Positions 1-7,758 of a DNA stretch of 35,010 bases are shown here, one piece after another. Made by a program: the position numbers and the translations under genes. This DNA is from Candidatus Pelagibacterales bacterium (GTDB lineage Bacteria > Pseudomonadota > Alphaproteobacteria > TMED109): contig PCCU01000043.1 of NCBI GenBank assembly GCA_002732015.1, positions 1 through 35,010 of the forward strand, given 5' to 3'. Each line of letters starts with the position of its first letter. Positions within the stretch are counted from its first letter, which is position 1. Below the pieces are notes generated by a model. The model worked only from the letters and a program-made list of their open reading frames with translations, had not been told where the DNA came from and searched no databases.

Positions 1-1
1 G

Positions 2-1612
2 ATCTATTGCAGGGTTTGTTACCTGAGCAAAATTTTGTTTGAAGTAATTAAATAAAAGTTTATTTTGTCTAGATAAAACTGCAATGGGGGTATCAGTTCC
101 CATCGAACCAGTAGCCTCTGCTGTATTTGCCACCATAGGTTTAATTAAAAATTTAATATCCTCTTCAGTATACCCGAAAAGATTTTGTTTAATTTTGATA
201 TTTTTATCTTTTTCTAATTGAAAGTTTTTTGATGAAACTTCTTCCTTTAAGGTGACTATATTTTCTTTTATTATTTTACTATAATCCAATTTACCATACA
301 TTTGCTTTTTAAGGTCATTATCTTGAACAATCTTACCTTTCTCTAAGTCAACTAAAAGCATTTTTCCTGGCCTTAGTCTATCTTTTTTTATGATTAAATT
401 TTCTGCTACTCTTAAAACTCCCATTTCAGAAGACAAGACTATTCTGTCATCTGAAGTAATAAAATATCTTGCTGGTCTGAGGCCATTTCTATCTAAAGTT
501 GCTCCAATTTTTTTTCCGTCTGTAAAAGCTACTGCTGCTGGACCATCCCATGGCTCGCTAAACTGGGAGTAATATTTATAAAAGTTTTTTTTTCTCTTAT
601 TCATATTTGTAGCATTTTGCCATGCCTCTGGGATAAGAAGCATCATAGCATGCTCTATTGAATATCCACCTGCAGTTAAAAGTTCTAACGCATTATCAAA
701 ACAAGCAGAATCAGATTGCCCGAAAACAATTAAGGGCCAAATTTTTTTTAAATCCTTTCCTAAAACTTTACTTTCTAAAATTAATTTTCTAGCATTCATC
801 CAATTTACATTTCCTCTTACAGTATTTATTTCACCATTGTGGCAAATCATTCTAAAAGGTTGTGCTAAGTCCCAAGATGGAAAAGTATTAGTAGAAAATC
901 TTTGATGTATAAGAGAGAAATTACTAACATATGCCTTATTTCTAAGATCTAGAAAATACTTTCTGACTAAATTAGATAATAACATCCCCTTATAAGTAAC
1001 AATTTTATTAGAAAATGAGCTAATGTAAAAATTATTAAAAACCTTGTTGTTTTCAGATAATCTAGCAACTTCATTTGAAATTTGTTTACTCGCTATAAAA
1101 AGCTTTTTTTCTAGAATTGAAGAATTTGATTTTCCCTTTATCTTAACAAAAAATTGCTTTATTGCAGGTTCGCTTTTTTTCATTTCAACTGATAAAATAG
1201 AGCTTTTTACAGGAACATCTCTAACATGAAATAATTGTAATTTGTTTTCTTCTAAAAATTTACTTATAACCTGTCTTGATTTATCTTGTTCTTTTTTTGA
1301 GGTTGGAAGAAAGACCATACCCACACCGTAGTGCTTTTCTTTTGGTAAATCCTTAGAGATTTTTTTAAATTCATCTCTAAACAACTTATCTGGTAAGTTA
1401 GTAAGAATGCCTGCTCCATCACCTACGGTTTTATCTGCTCCAACCGCACCTCTATGCTCTAAGTTTTCTAGCATCTCTAGTCCATTTTGTACAATAGAGT
1501 GATTTTTTTTTCCTTTAATATTTGCAACAAACCCTATTCCACAAGCGTCATGCTCGTTAGCAGGGTCGTATAATCCTTGTTTTCCAGGCCTATGGGTTGT
1601 TACATTTTTCAT
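2..1612 (-). CDS. gltB: Glutamate synthase large subunit GltB, N-terminal part (cut by window edge)
   Basis: This is the N-terminal part of the large (alpha) subunit of NADPH-dependent glutamate synthase. The enzyme converts 2-oxoglutarate plus glutamine to two glutamates in the cytoplasm. The frame is open from ATG at 1612 to the window edge, giving 537 codons with no stop. Residues 21-28 read HDACGIGF, so Cys24 is the expected class II amidotransferase nucleophile, exposed when a short propeptide is removed. Further glutamine-amidotransferase landmarks are HNGEINTVRGN, QSDSACFDNALELL, EPWDGPAA and LDRNGLRP. The visible part ends at VTNPAID, which normally leads into the central and FMN-binding domains. 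A T9 run at 585-593 stays in frame. The partner subunit gltD is not in the window. The identity is secure; only the 3' end is missing. Confidence 0.96.
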   Translation of the reverse strand, partial: MKNVTTHRPGKQGLYDPANEHDACGIGFVANIKGKKNHSIVQNGLEMLENLEHRGAVGADKTVGDGAGILTNLPDKLFRDEFKKISKDLPKEKHYGVGMVFLPTSKKEQDKSRQVISKFLEENKLQLFHVRDVPVKSSILSVEMKKSEPAIKQFFVKIKGKSNSSILEKKLFIASKQISNEVARLSENNKVFNNFYISSFSNKIVTYKGMLLSNLVRKYFLDLRNKAYVSNFSLIHQRFSTNTFPSWDLAQPFRMICHNGEINTVRGNVNWMNARKLILESKVLGKDLKKIWPLIVFGQSDSACFDNALELLTAGGYSIEHAMMLLIPEAWQNATNMNKRKKNFYKYYSQFSEPWDGPAAVAFTDGKKIGATLDRNGLRPARYFITSDDRIVLSSEMGVLRVAENLIIKKDRLRPGKMLLVDLEKGKIVQDNDLKKQMYGKLDYSKIIKENIVTLKEEVSSKNFQLEKDKNIKIKQNLFGYTEEDIKFLIKPMVANTAEATGSMGTDTPIAVLSRQNKLLFNYFKQNFAQVTNPAID

Positions 1613-1680
1613 ATCATTTTTATTTATGTTTTATAAATTAGTGCTAAATCACAATAAAACCAGAACTAACGCGAAATCAG

Positions 1681-1709
1681 ATTATAAGTTTAGGAAAAAA
1701 AAAAATCAA
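1681..1709 (-). promoter_or_regulatory. Promoter candidate for gltB
   Basis: On the minus strand a -35 box TTGATT (1709-1704) and a perfect -10 box TATAAT (1686-1681) are separated by exactly 17 bases. Transcription would start near 1674, leaving a leader of about 60 nt before the gltB ATG at 1612. This is the best sigma70-like promoter seen in the window. It lies in the 184-base gap between gltB and the next minus-strand gene. No clear operator was recognised. Confidence 0.6.
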
Positions 1710-1796
1710 TTTTAAATAATTGAATAAATGATTAAAAAACAGCCAACTTTCAAATTACAATTGGAATAAGATTAAATTTTAATCAATTAAATGCAG

Positions 1797-2198
1797 TTAC
1801 TTGCACGGCCATTTTTTACTTAATATTTGAGTTAATAAGCTTTGAGCACTATATTTTTGTATATTCCCTATAGAAGAAGCAACAGAAACATACTCTCTAA
1901 CTAATGAAACAGTCCTAATACCCTGTAGGTTTGCTGCTAATTGCTTATTAATATTTACATTTCTTTTTCTTTCTGCACACAAAGTAGACATTATCTTTCC
2001 TGTGGTTTCCATTATACCTTGACATTTCCCCATATTAAACAATAACTTTTGATCTGCTGGTGACTCGAATTTATTATCAATCCAACTTTTATAGTCACTG
2101 CAACTTTTTAGTAAATCATAGGCAGAGTATTCCTGAGAAAAACTAACCTTAGCATTGAATATTATTAAAAATATTATAATTAAATTTTTTTTTACCAC
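1797..2198 (-). CDS. Small secreted protein, Rap1a/Tai immunity-protein-like
   Basis: A 133-residue protein with a signal peptide (hydrophobic residues about 5-18, cleavage likely after VSFS). The mature domain has YDLLKSCSDY at its start, a central segment NMGKCQGIMETT and a C-terminal KKWPCK. This Cys spacing and the final PC resemble the Rap1a/Tai fold, known from immunity proteins that neutralise type VI amidase effectors in the periplasm. Many genomes carry orphan secreted members of unknown role. No effector or secretion gene is nearby, so an immunity role is not supported by context. The GTG start at 2198 has no ribosome-binding site. A perfect AGGAGG at 2230-2225 instead sits 8 nt before an in-frame ATT at 2216, which would add six residues. 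Confidence 0.6.
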   Translation of the reverse strand: MVKKNLIIIFLIIFNAKVSFSQEYSAYDLLKSCSDYKSWIDNKFESPADQKLLFNMGKCQGIMETTGKIMSTLCAERKRNVNINKQLAANLQGIRTVSLVREYVSVASSIGNIQKYSAQSLLTQILSKKWPCK

Positions 2199-2210
2199 AA
2201 ACTTATTTAA

Positions 2211-2230
2211 AATAATCTCTTAATCCTCCT
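2211..2230 (-). promoter_or_regulatory. Strong Shine-Dalgarno with in-frame ATT start candidate
   Basis: AGGAGG at 2230-2225 is followed after 8 nt by ATT ATT (2216-2211), in frame with the downstream secreted-protein gene. The annotated GTG at 2198 is about 26 nt from this site, too far for normal initiation. An in-frame TAA lies just upstream of GAG ATT ATT, so no other start codon is available in between. The site may therefore define a non-canonical ATT start. Confidence 0.4.
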
Positions 2231-2311
2231 ATTAATAAAAACCAGTATAACCTGATTCTTGCAAAGAATCCTCTTTTCTTTTCTAAATTGCTTTTCTTTT
2301 CTAAACCGCAT

Positions 2312-2560
2312 TTAGTTTTTATTTTTAACATCTTTTTCACAAACCATATCTATCCCACTTCCTCCCCAAGGATTACACCTTAATATCCTTTTTACAGCCA
2401 TTACAATACCCACTATCAATCCTTTCTTTTCAATTGCTTCTATAGCATAATTCGAACAAGTTGGATAAAACCTGCAATTGTTACCTAAATAGGGAGATAT
2501 TATTAGTTGATACAACCTAATAAAGTATTTTACTAATTTTTTAATATTTATTTTTTTCAT
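2312..2560 (-). CDS. yidD: Membrane protein insertion efficiency factor YidD
   Basis: An 82-residue protein of the YidD family, a small inner-membrane-associated protein that helps YidC insert membrane proteins. Diagnostic features are YQLIISPYLG (residues about 17-26), the conserved CRFYPTCSNYA block, and RCNPWGGSGID near the C-terminus. The N-terminal half carries the amphipathic, Lys-rich stretch typical of the family. The start codon lies inside the 3' end of thrS (20-base overlap), so it is probably translationally coupled as the last gene of the folE-maf-cysS-thrS-yidD run. In many bacteria yidD sits beside rnpA and yidC; here it is relocated. Confidence 0.93.
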   Translation of the reverse strand: MKKINIKKLVKYFIRLYQLIISPYLGNNCRFYPTCSNYAIEAIEKKGLIVGIVMAVKRILRCNPWGGSGIDMVCEKDVKNKN

Positions 2561-4481
2561 GTTTAATAAGATTAATAATTTTTTCTATTGAAGAAATTTC
2601 TATATCTTGACTGCCAAGTTTTCTCAATGCCACTGTGTTGCTTTCTACCTCTTTTTCTCCTATAACTAAAATTAAAGGAATTTTTGTACTACTATGCTCT
2701 CTTATTTTGTACCCTACTTTTTCATTTCGTAAATCTAATTTACAAGTTATTCCTTCTTTTAACAATCTATCTTTGAGATTTGATGCATATTCATCAAATT
2801 TATTATTTATAGTCACTATAGCAACATTTACAGGACTTAACCATAAGGGTAAACGTCCCGCATAATGTTCAATTAAAATACCTATAAACCTCTCTAAAGA
2901 ACCAAATAATGCTCGATGAATAAGCACAGGCACCATTTTTTCTCCAGCTTTATTTATGTAGTTGCAAGAAAGTCTTTCTGGTAAATTTAAATCAATTTGG
3001 ACTGTACCACACTGCCAGTCTCTTCCAATAGCATCTCGAAGTACAAACTCTAATTTTGGCCCATAAAATGCTCCCTCCCCTGGATTGATTGTGTAAGGTA
3101 TACCCAGATTATCAATTGTAGATAATAATGCTTTTTCAGACTTGTCCCAAACCTCATCACTACCTACTCTTTTTTCAGGTCTATCAGAATATTTTACAGC
3201 AATATCATTAAACCCGAAGTCTTTGTAAATAGAAATTATTAATTTACATACTACTTGACATTCTTTTTCTAATTGATCCTCTGTACAAAATATATGTGCA
3301 TCATCTTGTGTAAAAGCTCTAACTCTCATAAGCCCATGCAAAGCACCTGAAGGCTCGTAACGATGAACCTTTCCAAATTCAGATATTTTAAGTGGAAGAT
3401 CTCTATAACTTTTAATTCCTTGATTAAATACTTGAATTCCACCTGGACAATTCATTGGCTTTATTGCATAAGTCTTTTCTTCTTTAGTTGTTGTAGTAAA
3501 CATATTTTCTCCAAACTTTTCCCAATGCCCTGACTTCTCCCACAATGAACGATCCATTATATCAGGGGTGTTGATTTCTAAATACCCTGCTTCATTTTGT
3601 TTTTTTCTCATGTAATTCAGTAAAGTTTGAAATAATGTCCAACCATCAGGATGCCAAAAAACTGAACCTGGAGCTTCCTCTTGAAAATGATATAAGTTCA
3701 TTATACTACCCAAAAGGCGATGATCTCTTTTTTCTGCTTCTTTTAACATATTAAGATGGGTTTCTAAATCTTTCTGATTGTTCCATGCTGTTCCATATAT
3801 TCTTTGCAGCATTTCATTGTTAGAATCACCTTTCCAATATGCACCAGCTACTTTAGTCAATTTAAATGCTCCAATATGTTTTAGATTAGGCAAATGAGGT
3901 CCATAACATAAATCAAAGAAATCTGTATTGTCTTGACAATAAATTTGAAAATTGTCTTTCTGTTTAGACTCTTTAATAATTTCTATTTTATAAGTTTCAT
4001 CTTTATTAGAAAATAACTTCAAAGCTTCCTCTTTGCTTACATAGATTTTTTTGATTTTGTTTCCATCCAAAACTATTTTTTTCATTTCATTTTCAATTTT
4101 AGGAAGATCTTCATTCGATATAGTTTTTTCTAATAAAACATCATAATAGAAGCCATTTTCTATTGTCGGTCCTATTGCTAATTTTGATTTAGGATATAAA
4201 TTTTTAATTGCTTTTGCCAACACTTGCGCAGTTAGGGTATGTCTCATAATTTCTAAACCGCTTTCTGTGTCATTAGTAATTATTTCTACCTTTGAGTCAT
4301 TATTAATTTCATCAGATAAGTCTTTTAATTCTCCATTAACTTTTACAGCTACAGATTTTTTTTCTAAGGATTTAGATATATTTCCTGCAATCTCTATACC
4401 TCTAACCCCTTTGTTATATTTTAATTTTTTACCATCTGGAAAGGTAATTAAAATATTTTTTTTTTTGTCTTTATGTTCCAT
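2541..4481 (-). CDS. thrS: Threonine--tRNA ligase
   Basis: A 646-residue class II threonyl-tRNA synthetase of normal length. It charges tRNA-Thr in the cytoplasm. Domains in order: TGS (about 8-70), editing domain (about 75-235), catalytic core (about 255-540) and anticodon-binding domain (about 545-640). Zinc ligands are recognisable as Cys345 in KPMNCPGG, His396 in DDAHIFC and the His of LIHRALFGS. The editing domain keeps Cys192 and His196 (CYGPH), but the usual HxxxH reads HTLTA (His81, Ala85), so one editing-site His is missing. An A11 run near the start remains in frame. There is one base between the cysS stop and this ATG, and yidD overlaps the 3' end. The enzyme is certainly ThrRS; the editing status is inferred. 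Confidence 0.97.
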   Translation of the reverse strand: MEHKDKKKNILITFPDGKKLKYNKGVRGIEIAGNISKSLEKKSVAVKVNGELKDLSDEINNDSKVEIITNDTESGLEIMRHTLTAQVLAKAIKNLYPKSKLAIGPTIENGFYYDVLLEKTISNEDLPKIENEMKKIVLDGNKIKKIYVSKEEALKLFSNKDETYKIEIIKESKQKDNFQIYCQDNTDFFDLCYGPHLPNLKHIGAFKLTKVAGAYWKGDSNNEMLQRIYGTAWNNQKDLETHLNMLKEAEKRDHRLLGSIMNLYHFQEEAPGSVFWHPDGWTLFQTLLNYMRKKQNEAGYLEINTPDIMDRSLWEKSGHWEKFGENMFTTTTKEEKTYAIKPMNCPGGIQVFNQGIKSYRDLPLKISEFGKVHRYEPSGALHGLMRVRAFTQDDAHIFCTEDQLEKECQVVCKLIISIYKDFGFNDIAVKYSDRPEKRVGSDEVWDKSEKALLSTIDNLGIPYTINPGEGAFYGPKLEFVLRDAIGRDWQCGTVQIDLNLPERLSCNYINKAGEKMVPVLIHRALFGSLERFIGILIEHYAGRLPLWLSPVNVAIVTINNKFDEYASNLKDRLLKEGITCKLDLRNEKVGYKIREHSSTKIPLILVIGEKEVESNTVALRKLGSQDIEISSIEKIINLIKHEKNKY

Positions 4482-4482
4482 T

Positions 4483-5883
4483 TTAATTCAACCATTTCCA
4501 TTTTACTCCTTTAGGGCCATCTTGTATTTCCACACCTAAATTAGTAAGTTGTTTTCTTAAGTCATCTGCTAAACTAAAATTTTTATTTTCTCTAGCTACA
4601 TTTCTTTTTTGTATTAAGGCTTCAATAATCTTCATATTTTCATCACTAGTATTTATTTTCTCATTAAACCATTCTTTTGGGCTATGTTTAAATATCCCTA
4701 AAATATTGCTAACTGTCATTAAAATTTTTTTAAGATTTTTTTTATTTTTATCTGTTTTGAAGTTTTCTTTATTTCTTATAATTTTATTCAAATATACAAA
4801 AGCATTAGAAATATTTAGATCGTCAAAAAAACATACCTCTAATTCTTTTGGTAATATTAGATCATACCTTTGAATTTTTATATCTTCTAATTTTCTTAAA
4901 ACTTCATAGAATTTATCTAAAATATTTTTTGATTGATTTATTAAACTCTCTGTCCAAACCAAAGGACTTCTGTAATGTGCACTTAAAAGAGCAAATCTTA
5001 TAACTTCTCCATTATAAACTTCTAAATAATCTTTTAAAAGAACTATATTCCCAAGTGATTTTGACATTTTTTTTTCATCTATTGTAACAAATCCATTATG
5101 CATCCAATATCTGGCATAACTACTAAAATCGTCTTTCTTATTTTGAAAGCAACAACTTTGGGCTATTTCGTTATCATGATGAGGAAACTTTAAATCTAAT
5201 CCTCCTCCATGTATATCAAATGGTGTTTTTAAAATATCAGACGCCATAGCAAAACACTCAGTATGCCATCCAGGCCTACCGAATCCCCATGGAGAGTTCC
5301 AGCCGGGCTCATTTTTTTTTGATGGTTTCCATAGCACAAAATCTTCTGGATTTATCTTATAACTCTCCACAGAAACTCTACTTCCAGCAATTTGTTTTTC
5401 TTTACTTCTTTTTGAAAGCATTCCATATTTTGGAAAAGAAGATACGGAAAATAGGATATGCCCGTCTTTATTATAAGCAAAACCTTGATTTTCTAAATGT
5501 TTTATCTTTTCTATCATACTATGCACATATTCTGTTGCTTTTGGTTGGAAATCAGGAACGTCAACATTTAGTTTTTTCATTTCAGAATTATATATTCTTA
5601 AATATGTTTCACTAATTTCTTCACATGTCTTTTTTTCTTCTAAACTTCTTTTTATTATTTTATCGTCTATATCGGTTATATTTGAAACATAGGTTACTTT
5701 GGGAAAAACATAGCGGAGTAATTTGACAATTGTATCAAAAACAACTGCCATTCTTGCATTTCCTATATGAGCATAATTATATACAGTAGGCCCACAGGCA
5801 TAAATTCTTATATTATTTTTATCTATTGGAATAAAGGTTTCTTTTTTGTTTGAAATAGAGTTATAAATTTTTAAATTATTCAT
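4483..5883 (-). CDS. cysS: Cysteine--tRNA ligase
   Basis: A 466-residue class I cysteinyl-tRNA synthetase that charges tRNA-Cys in the cytoplasm. The HIGH-type motif is AHIGNAR within YACGPTVYNYAHIGNAR near residues 29-45, and the KMSKS motif appears intact as KKMSKSLGN. The zinc site uses the Cys of ACGP, the Cys of GWHTECFAM and the downstream HHDNE segment. The C-terminus ends with the family signature region LADDLRKQL followed by GVEIQDGPKGVKW. It overlaps maf by 8 bases and precedes thrS by one base, so both synthetases probably share a transcript. Nothing is unusual about the sequence. Confidence 0.97.
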   Translation of the reverse strand: MNNLKIYNSISNKKETFIPIDKNNIRIYACGPTVYNYAHIGNARMAVVFDTIVKLLRYVFPKVTYVSNITDIDDKIIKRSLEEKKTCEEISETYLRIYNSEMKKLNVDVPDFQPKATEYVHSMIEKIKHLENQGFAYNKDGHILFSVSSFPKYGMLSKRSKEKQIAGSRVSVESYKINPEDFVLWKPSKKNEPGWNSPWGFGRPGWHTECFAMASDILKTPFDIHGGGLDLKFPHHDNEIAQSCCFQNKKDDFSSYARYWMHNGFVTIDEKKMSKSLGNIVLLKDYLEVYNGEVIRFALLSAHYRSPLVWTESLINQSKNILDKFYEVLRKLEDIKIQRYDLILPKELEVCFFDDLNISNAFVYLNKIIRNKENFKTDKNKKNLKKILMTVSNILGIFKHSPKEWFNEKINTSDENMKIIEALIQKRNVARENKNFSLADDLRKQLTNLGVEIQDGPKGVKWKWLN

Positions 5884-6499
5884 ATTTTATTATATTTTTT
5901 TTTATTAGAAAGTTGAATAAATCAAATAATGGCATTCCTTGTATAGTAAATTGATCTCCTTTTACTTTGGAAAATAATAGGTACCCTTTAGATTCAAACT
6001 TATAAGAACCACAAGAGTGTATAGGATTATCAGAATCCACATAATTTATGATCTGTTGTTTATTTATTTTTCTCATTGTTAATTTAGCTCTGCTACAAAA
6101 TGAATGTATTATTTTTCCATTTATACAAATGCTACATCCGCTTATTTGTTCATGTTCATAACCAGCTAACATGCTTAATTGCAAAATTGCGTTTTTTTTA
6201 CTAAGAGGTTTATTTAAAATTTTTTTTCTAAATACGCAGATCTGATCTACTCCTATTACATAACAATTATAATTTTTGTTGCTTATTGTAATTGCTTTCG
6301 TTTGAGACAGTTTCTTGCTAATAAAAGTGTAAGGCTTATCTTTAAACTTTTTTTTTATATAACCTTCGTTAATATTTGATGATATAGTTTTAAAATCTAA
6401 TCCAGCATTTTTAAGTATACTCTTTCTAATAATTGAGCTGCTCGCCAAAATTAAAGGATGTTTAGTTTTTATAGAAAATTTTTTTTTTTTTTCTAACAA
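5876..6499 (-). CDS. Maf family nucleotide pyrophosphatase (YceF-like)
   Basis: A 207-residue Maf/YceF-type nucleoside triphosphate pyrophosphatase. The family hydrolyses non-canonical or modified nucleotides to monophosphates. The P-loop-like LASSSIIRKSIL (residues about 18-29) matches the Maf signature. GVDQICVF carries the catalytic Asp; a Gln after the Asp is more typical of the YceF (7-methyl-GTP) branch than the dTTP/UTP branch. SCGSYKFESKG and IQGMPLFDL match the C-terminal conserved blocks. The start is uncertain. The TTG at 6499 has no clear ribosome-binding site and is followed after two codons by a run of 14 A on the coding strand (T run at 6479-6492), where length changes would shift the frame. 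It lies between folE and cysS and overlaps cysS. Confidence 0.85.
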   Translation of the reverse strand: MLEKKKKFSIKTKHPLILASSSIIRKSILKNAGLDFKTISSNINEGYIKKKFKDKPYTFISKKLSQTKAITISNKNYNCYVIGVDQICVFRKKILNKPLSKKNAILQLSMLAGYEHEQISGCSICINGKIIHSFCSRAKLTMRKINKQQIINYVDSDNPIHSCGSYKFESKGYLLFSKVKGDQFTIQGMPLFDLFNFLIKKNIIKYE

Positions 6500-6511
6500 T
6501 ATTTTTTTATC

Positions 6512-7120
6512 TTACTTAGATATAAAGTTTAAAAACTCTGACCTTGTTCTAGCATCAGTTCTAAATACACCTAACATTCTACTAGTTACTGTAGAAGACT
6601 CAGACTTTTTTATACCTCTTGTAGTCATGCACTGATGTTGTGCATCAATAACAACCGCTACTCCTCTAGGCAATAGTGCATTTTGAATGCATGATGCAAC
6701 TTGCGCTGTCATTGTTTCTTGTGTTTGTAACCTCTTACCAAATACATCTATAACTCTAGCTAATTTACTTATACCTACTACTCTTTTATTTGGAATATAT
6801 GCTACATGAGCAATGCCTAAAATTGGAACCATATGATGCTCGCAATGAGACTCAACTTTTATATTTTTTACTATTACCATTTCATCATAACCTGCAACTT
6901 CTTCAAACGTTTTTGATAAAATTTCATGAGGGTCTTCAAAATAACCTGCAAAAAATTCTTTATAAGCTTTTATTACTCTTTTTGGCGTATCTAATAAACC
7001 CTCTCTTTCAGGGTCATCACCAGCCCAAGATATCAAAGTCTTTACAGCTTCCTTTGCTTCCTCTGCTGAAGGTTGTTTTTTAGTATTTTCTTTTTTATCA
7101 AGTATGTTACTTTGTTTCAT
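6512..7120 (-). CDS. folE: GTP cyclohydrolase I
   Basis: A 202-residue FolE, the zinc enzyme that converts GTP to 7,8-dihydroneopterin triphosphate as the first step of folate synthesis (also used for queuosine precursors). Zinc ligands Cys93 and His96 lie in [11 protein letters not shown] and Cys164 in [10 protein letters not shown], with the same spacing as in the well-studied enterobacterial enzyme. The [14 protein letters not shown]-terminal block is intact. It is the first gene of the leftward run ending in yidD and diverges from hisI across a 63-base gap, an arrangement common in alphaproteobacteria. QueG, encoded later in the window, acts at the end of the queuosine pathway that also begins with this enzyme. 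Confidence 0.97.
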   Translation of the reverse strand: MKQSNILDKKENTKKQPSAEEAKEAVKTLISWAGDDPEREGLLDTPKRVIKAYKEFFAGYFEDPHEILSKTFEEVAGYDEMVIVKNIKVESHCEHHMVPILGIAHVAYIPNKRVVGISKLARVIDVFGKRLQTQETMTAQVASCIQNALLPRGVAVVIDAQHQCMTTRGIKKSESSTVTSRMLGVFRTDARTRSEFLNFISK

Positions 7121-7183
7121 ATTTACTTATTTATCACTTTTATTTGATAATTACAAATTTTCTACTAAATTTATTTATATAAA

Positions 7184-7681
7184 ATGAAAAATACTAATAA
7201 TAAAATAAAATTTTCTAGAAGAACTTCAGTATACGAAATTGAAGAAGGAATAAAACTTTGTCCAAAATTTAACAAAGAAAAGCTTCTGCCATGTATTACC
7301 GTTGAATACAAAACAAATCAAATTCTTATGTTTTCTTATATTAATAAATTAGCTTTTCAGAGATCCCTAGAAACAAAAAATGCACATTATTTTTCTAGAA
7401 GCAGACAAAGCATTTGGCTTAAAGGTGAAACTTCTGGAATGTATCACCACATAAAGAATATGTTTATTGACGATGACCAAGATTGTGTAATATTTGAGGT
7501 AAAATTGACTAAACCTAAAAAGGGAGGTAAAGAAGCATCCTGTCATGTAGGATATAAAAGTTGTTTTTACAGAAAAATTGAAACGAAAAATGGAAATGTT
7601 TCTCTAAAATTTACAGAGAAGAAAAAATCTTTCGATCCTAATATAGTCTACAAAGGAATTGCTAATCCTACAAAAATATAA
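7184..7681 (+). CDS. hisI: Phosphoribosyl-AMP cyclohydrolase
   Basis: A 165-residue HisI that opens the adenine ring of PR-AMP in the third step of histidine synthesis. The core motifs are present: AHYFSRSRQSIWLKGETSG (residues 67-85) and EASCHVGYKSCFYR (117-130), with zinc-ligand cysteines Cys120 and Cys127. The metal motif usually written D-C-D-x-D reads D96-D97-D98-Q99-D100. The three Mg-binding Asp are kept, but the shared zinc Cys is replaced by Asp97, and a Cys follows at 101. This may be a lineage variant. The C-terminal tail after residue 131 is longer than in minimal bacterial HisI. No other his genes are in the window. Confidence 0.94.
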   Translation: MKNTNNKIKFSRRTSVYEIEEGIKLCPKFNKEKLLPCITVEYKTNQILMFSYINKLAFQRSLETKNAHYFSRSRQSIWLKGETSGMYHHIKNMFIDDDQDCVIFEVKLTKPKKGGKEASCHVGYKSCFYRKIETKNGNVSLKFTEKKKSFDPNIVYKGIANPTKI

Positions 7682-7693
7682 TTACTTTAAATA

Positions 7694-7727
7694 TTGACAA
7701 AATAGTAAACTTAGTTAACTATAGTTT
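7694..7727 (+). promoter_or_regulatory. Candidate promoter with overlapping dyad upstream of the TonB-dependent receptor
   Basis: A perfect -35 hexamer TTGACA lies at 7694-7699. Downstream are two possible -10 boxes: TAACTA (7716-7721, 16-base spacing) or TATAGT (7720-7725, 20-base spacing). Overlapping them is a near-perfect inverted repeat. The core TAGTTAACTA (7712-7721) is a 10-bp palindrome, flanked by AAACT (7707-7711) and AGTTT (7723-7727) with one extra base on the right. This looks like an operator covering the -10 region of the receptor gene. It does not match the Fur, Irr or RirA sites I know. Confidence 0.45.
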
Positions 7728-7758
7728 TTTGCAATAGTGTTTATAAGATAAACCAATA

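Noticed and set aside
1770-1784. AT-only palindrome GATTAAATTTTAATC as a terminator
   Set aside because: No GC stem, a single-base centre and no clear U tract; AT-rich DNA gives such palindromes by chance.
6790-7083. Plus-strand open frame of 97 codons inside folE
   Set aside because: Antisense shadow of folE, composition unlike a real protein.
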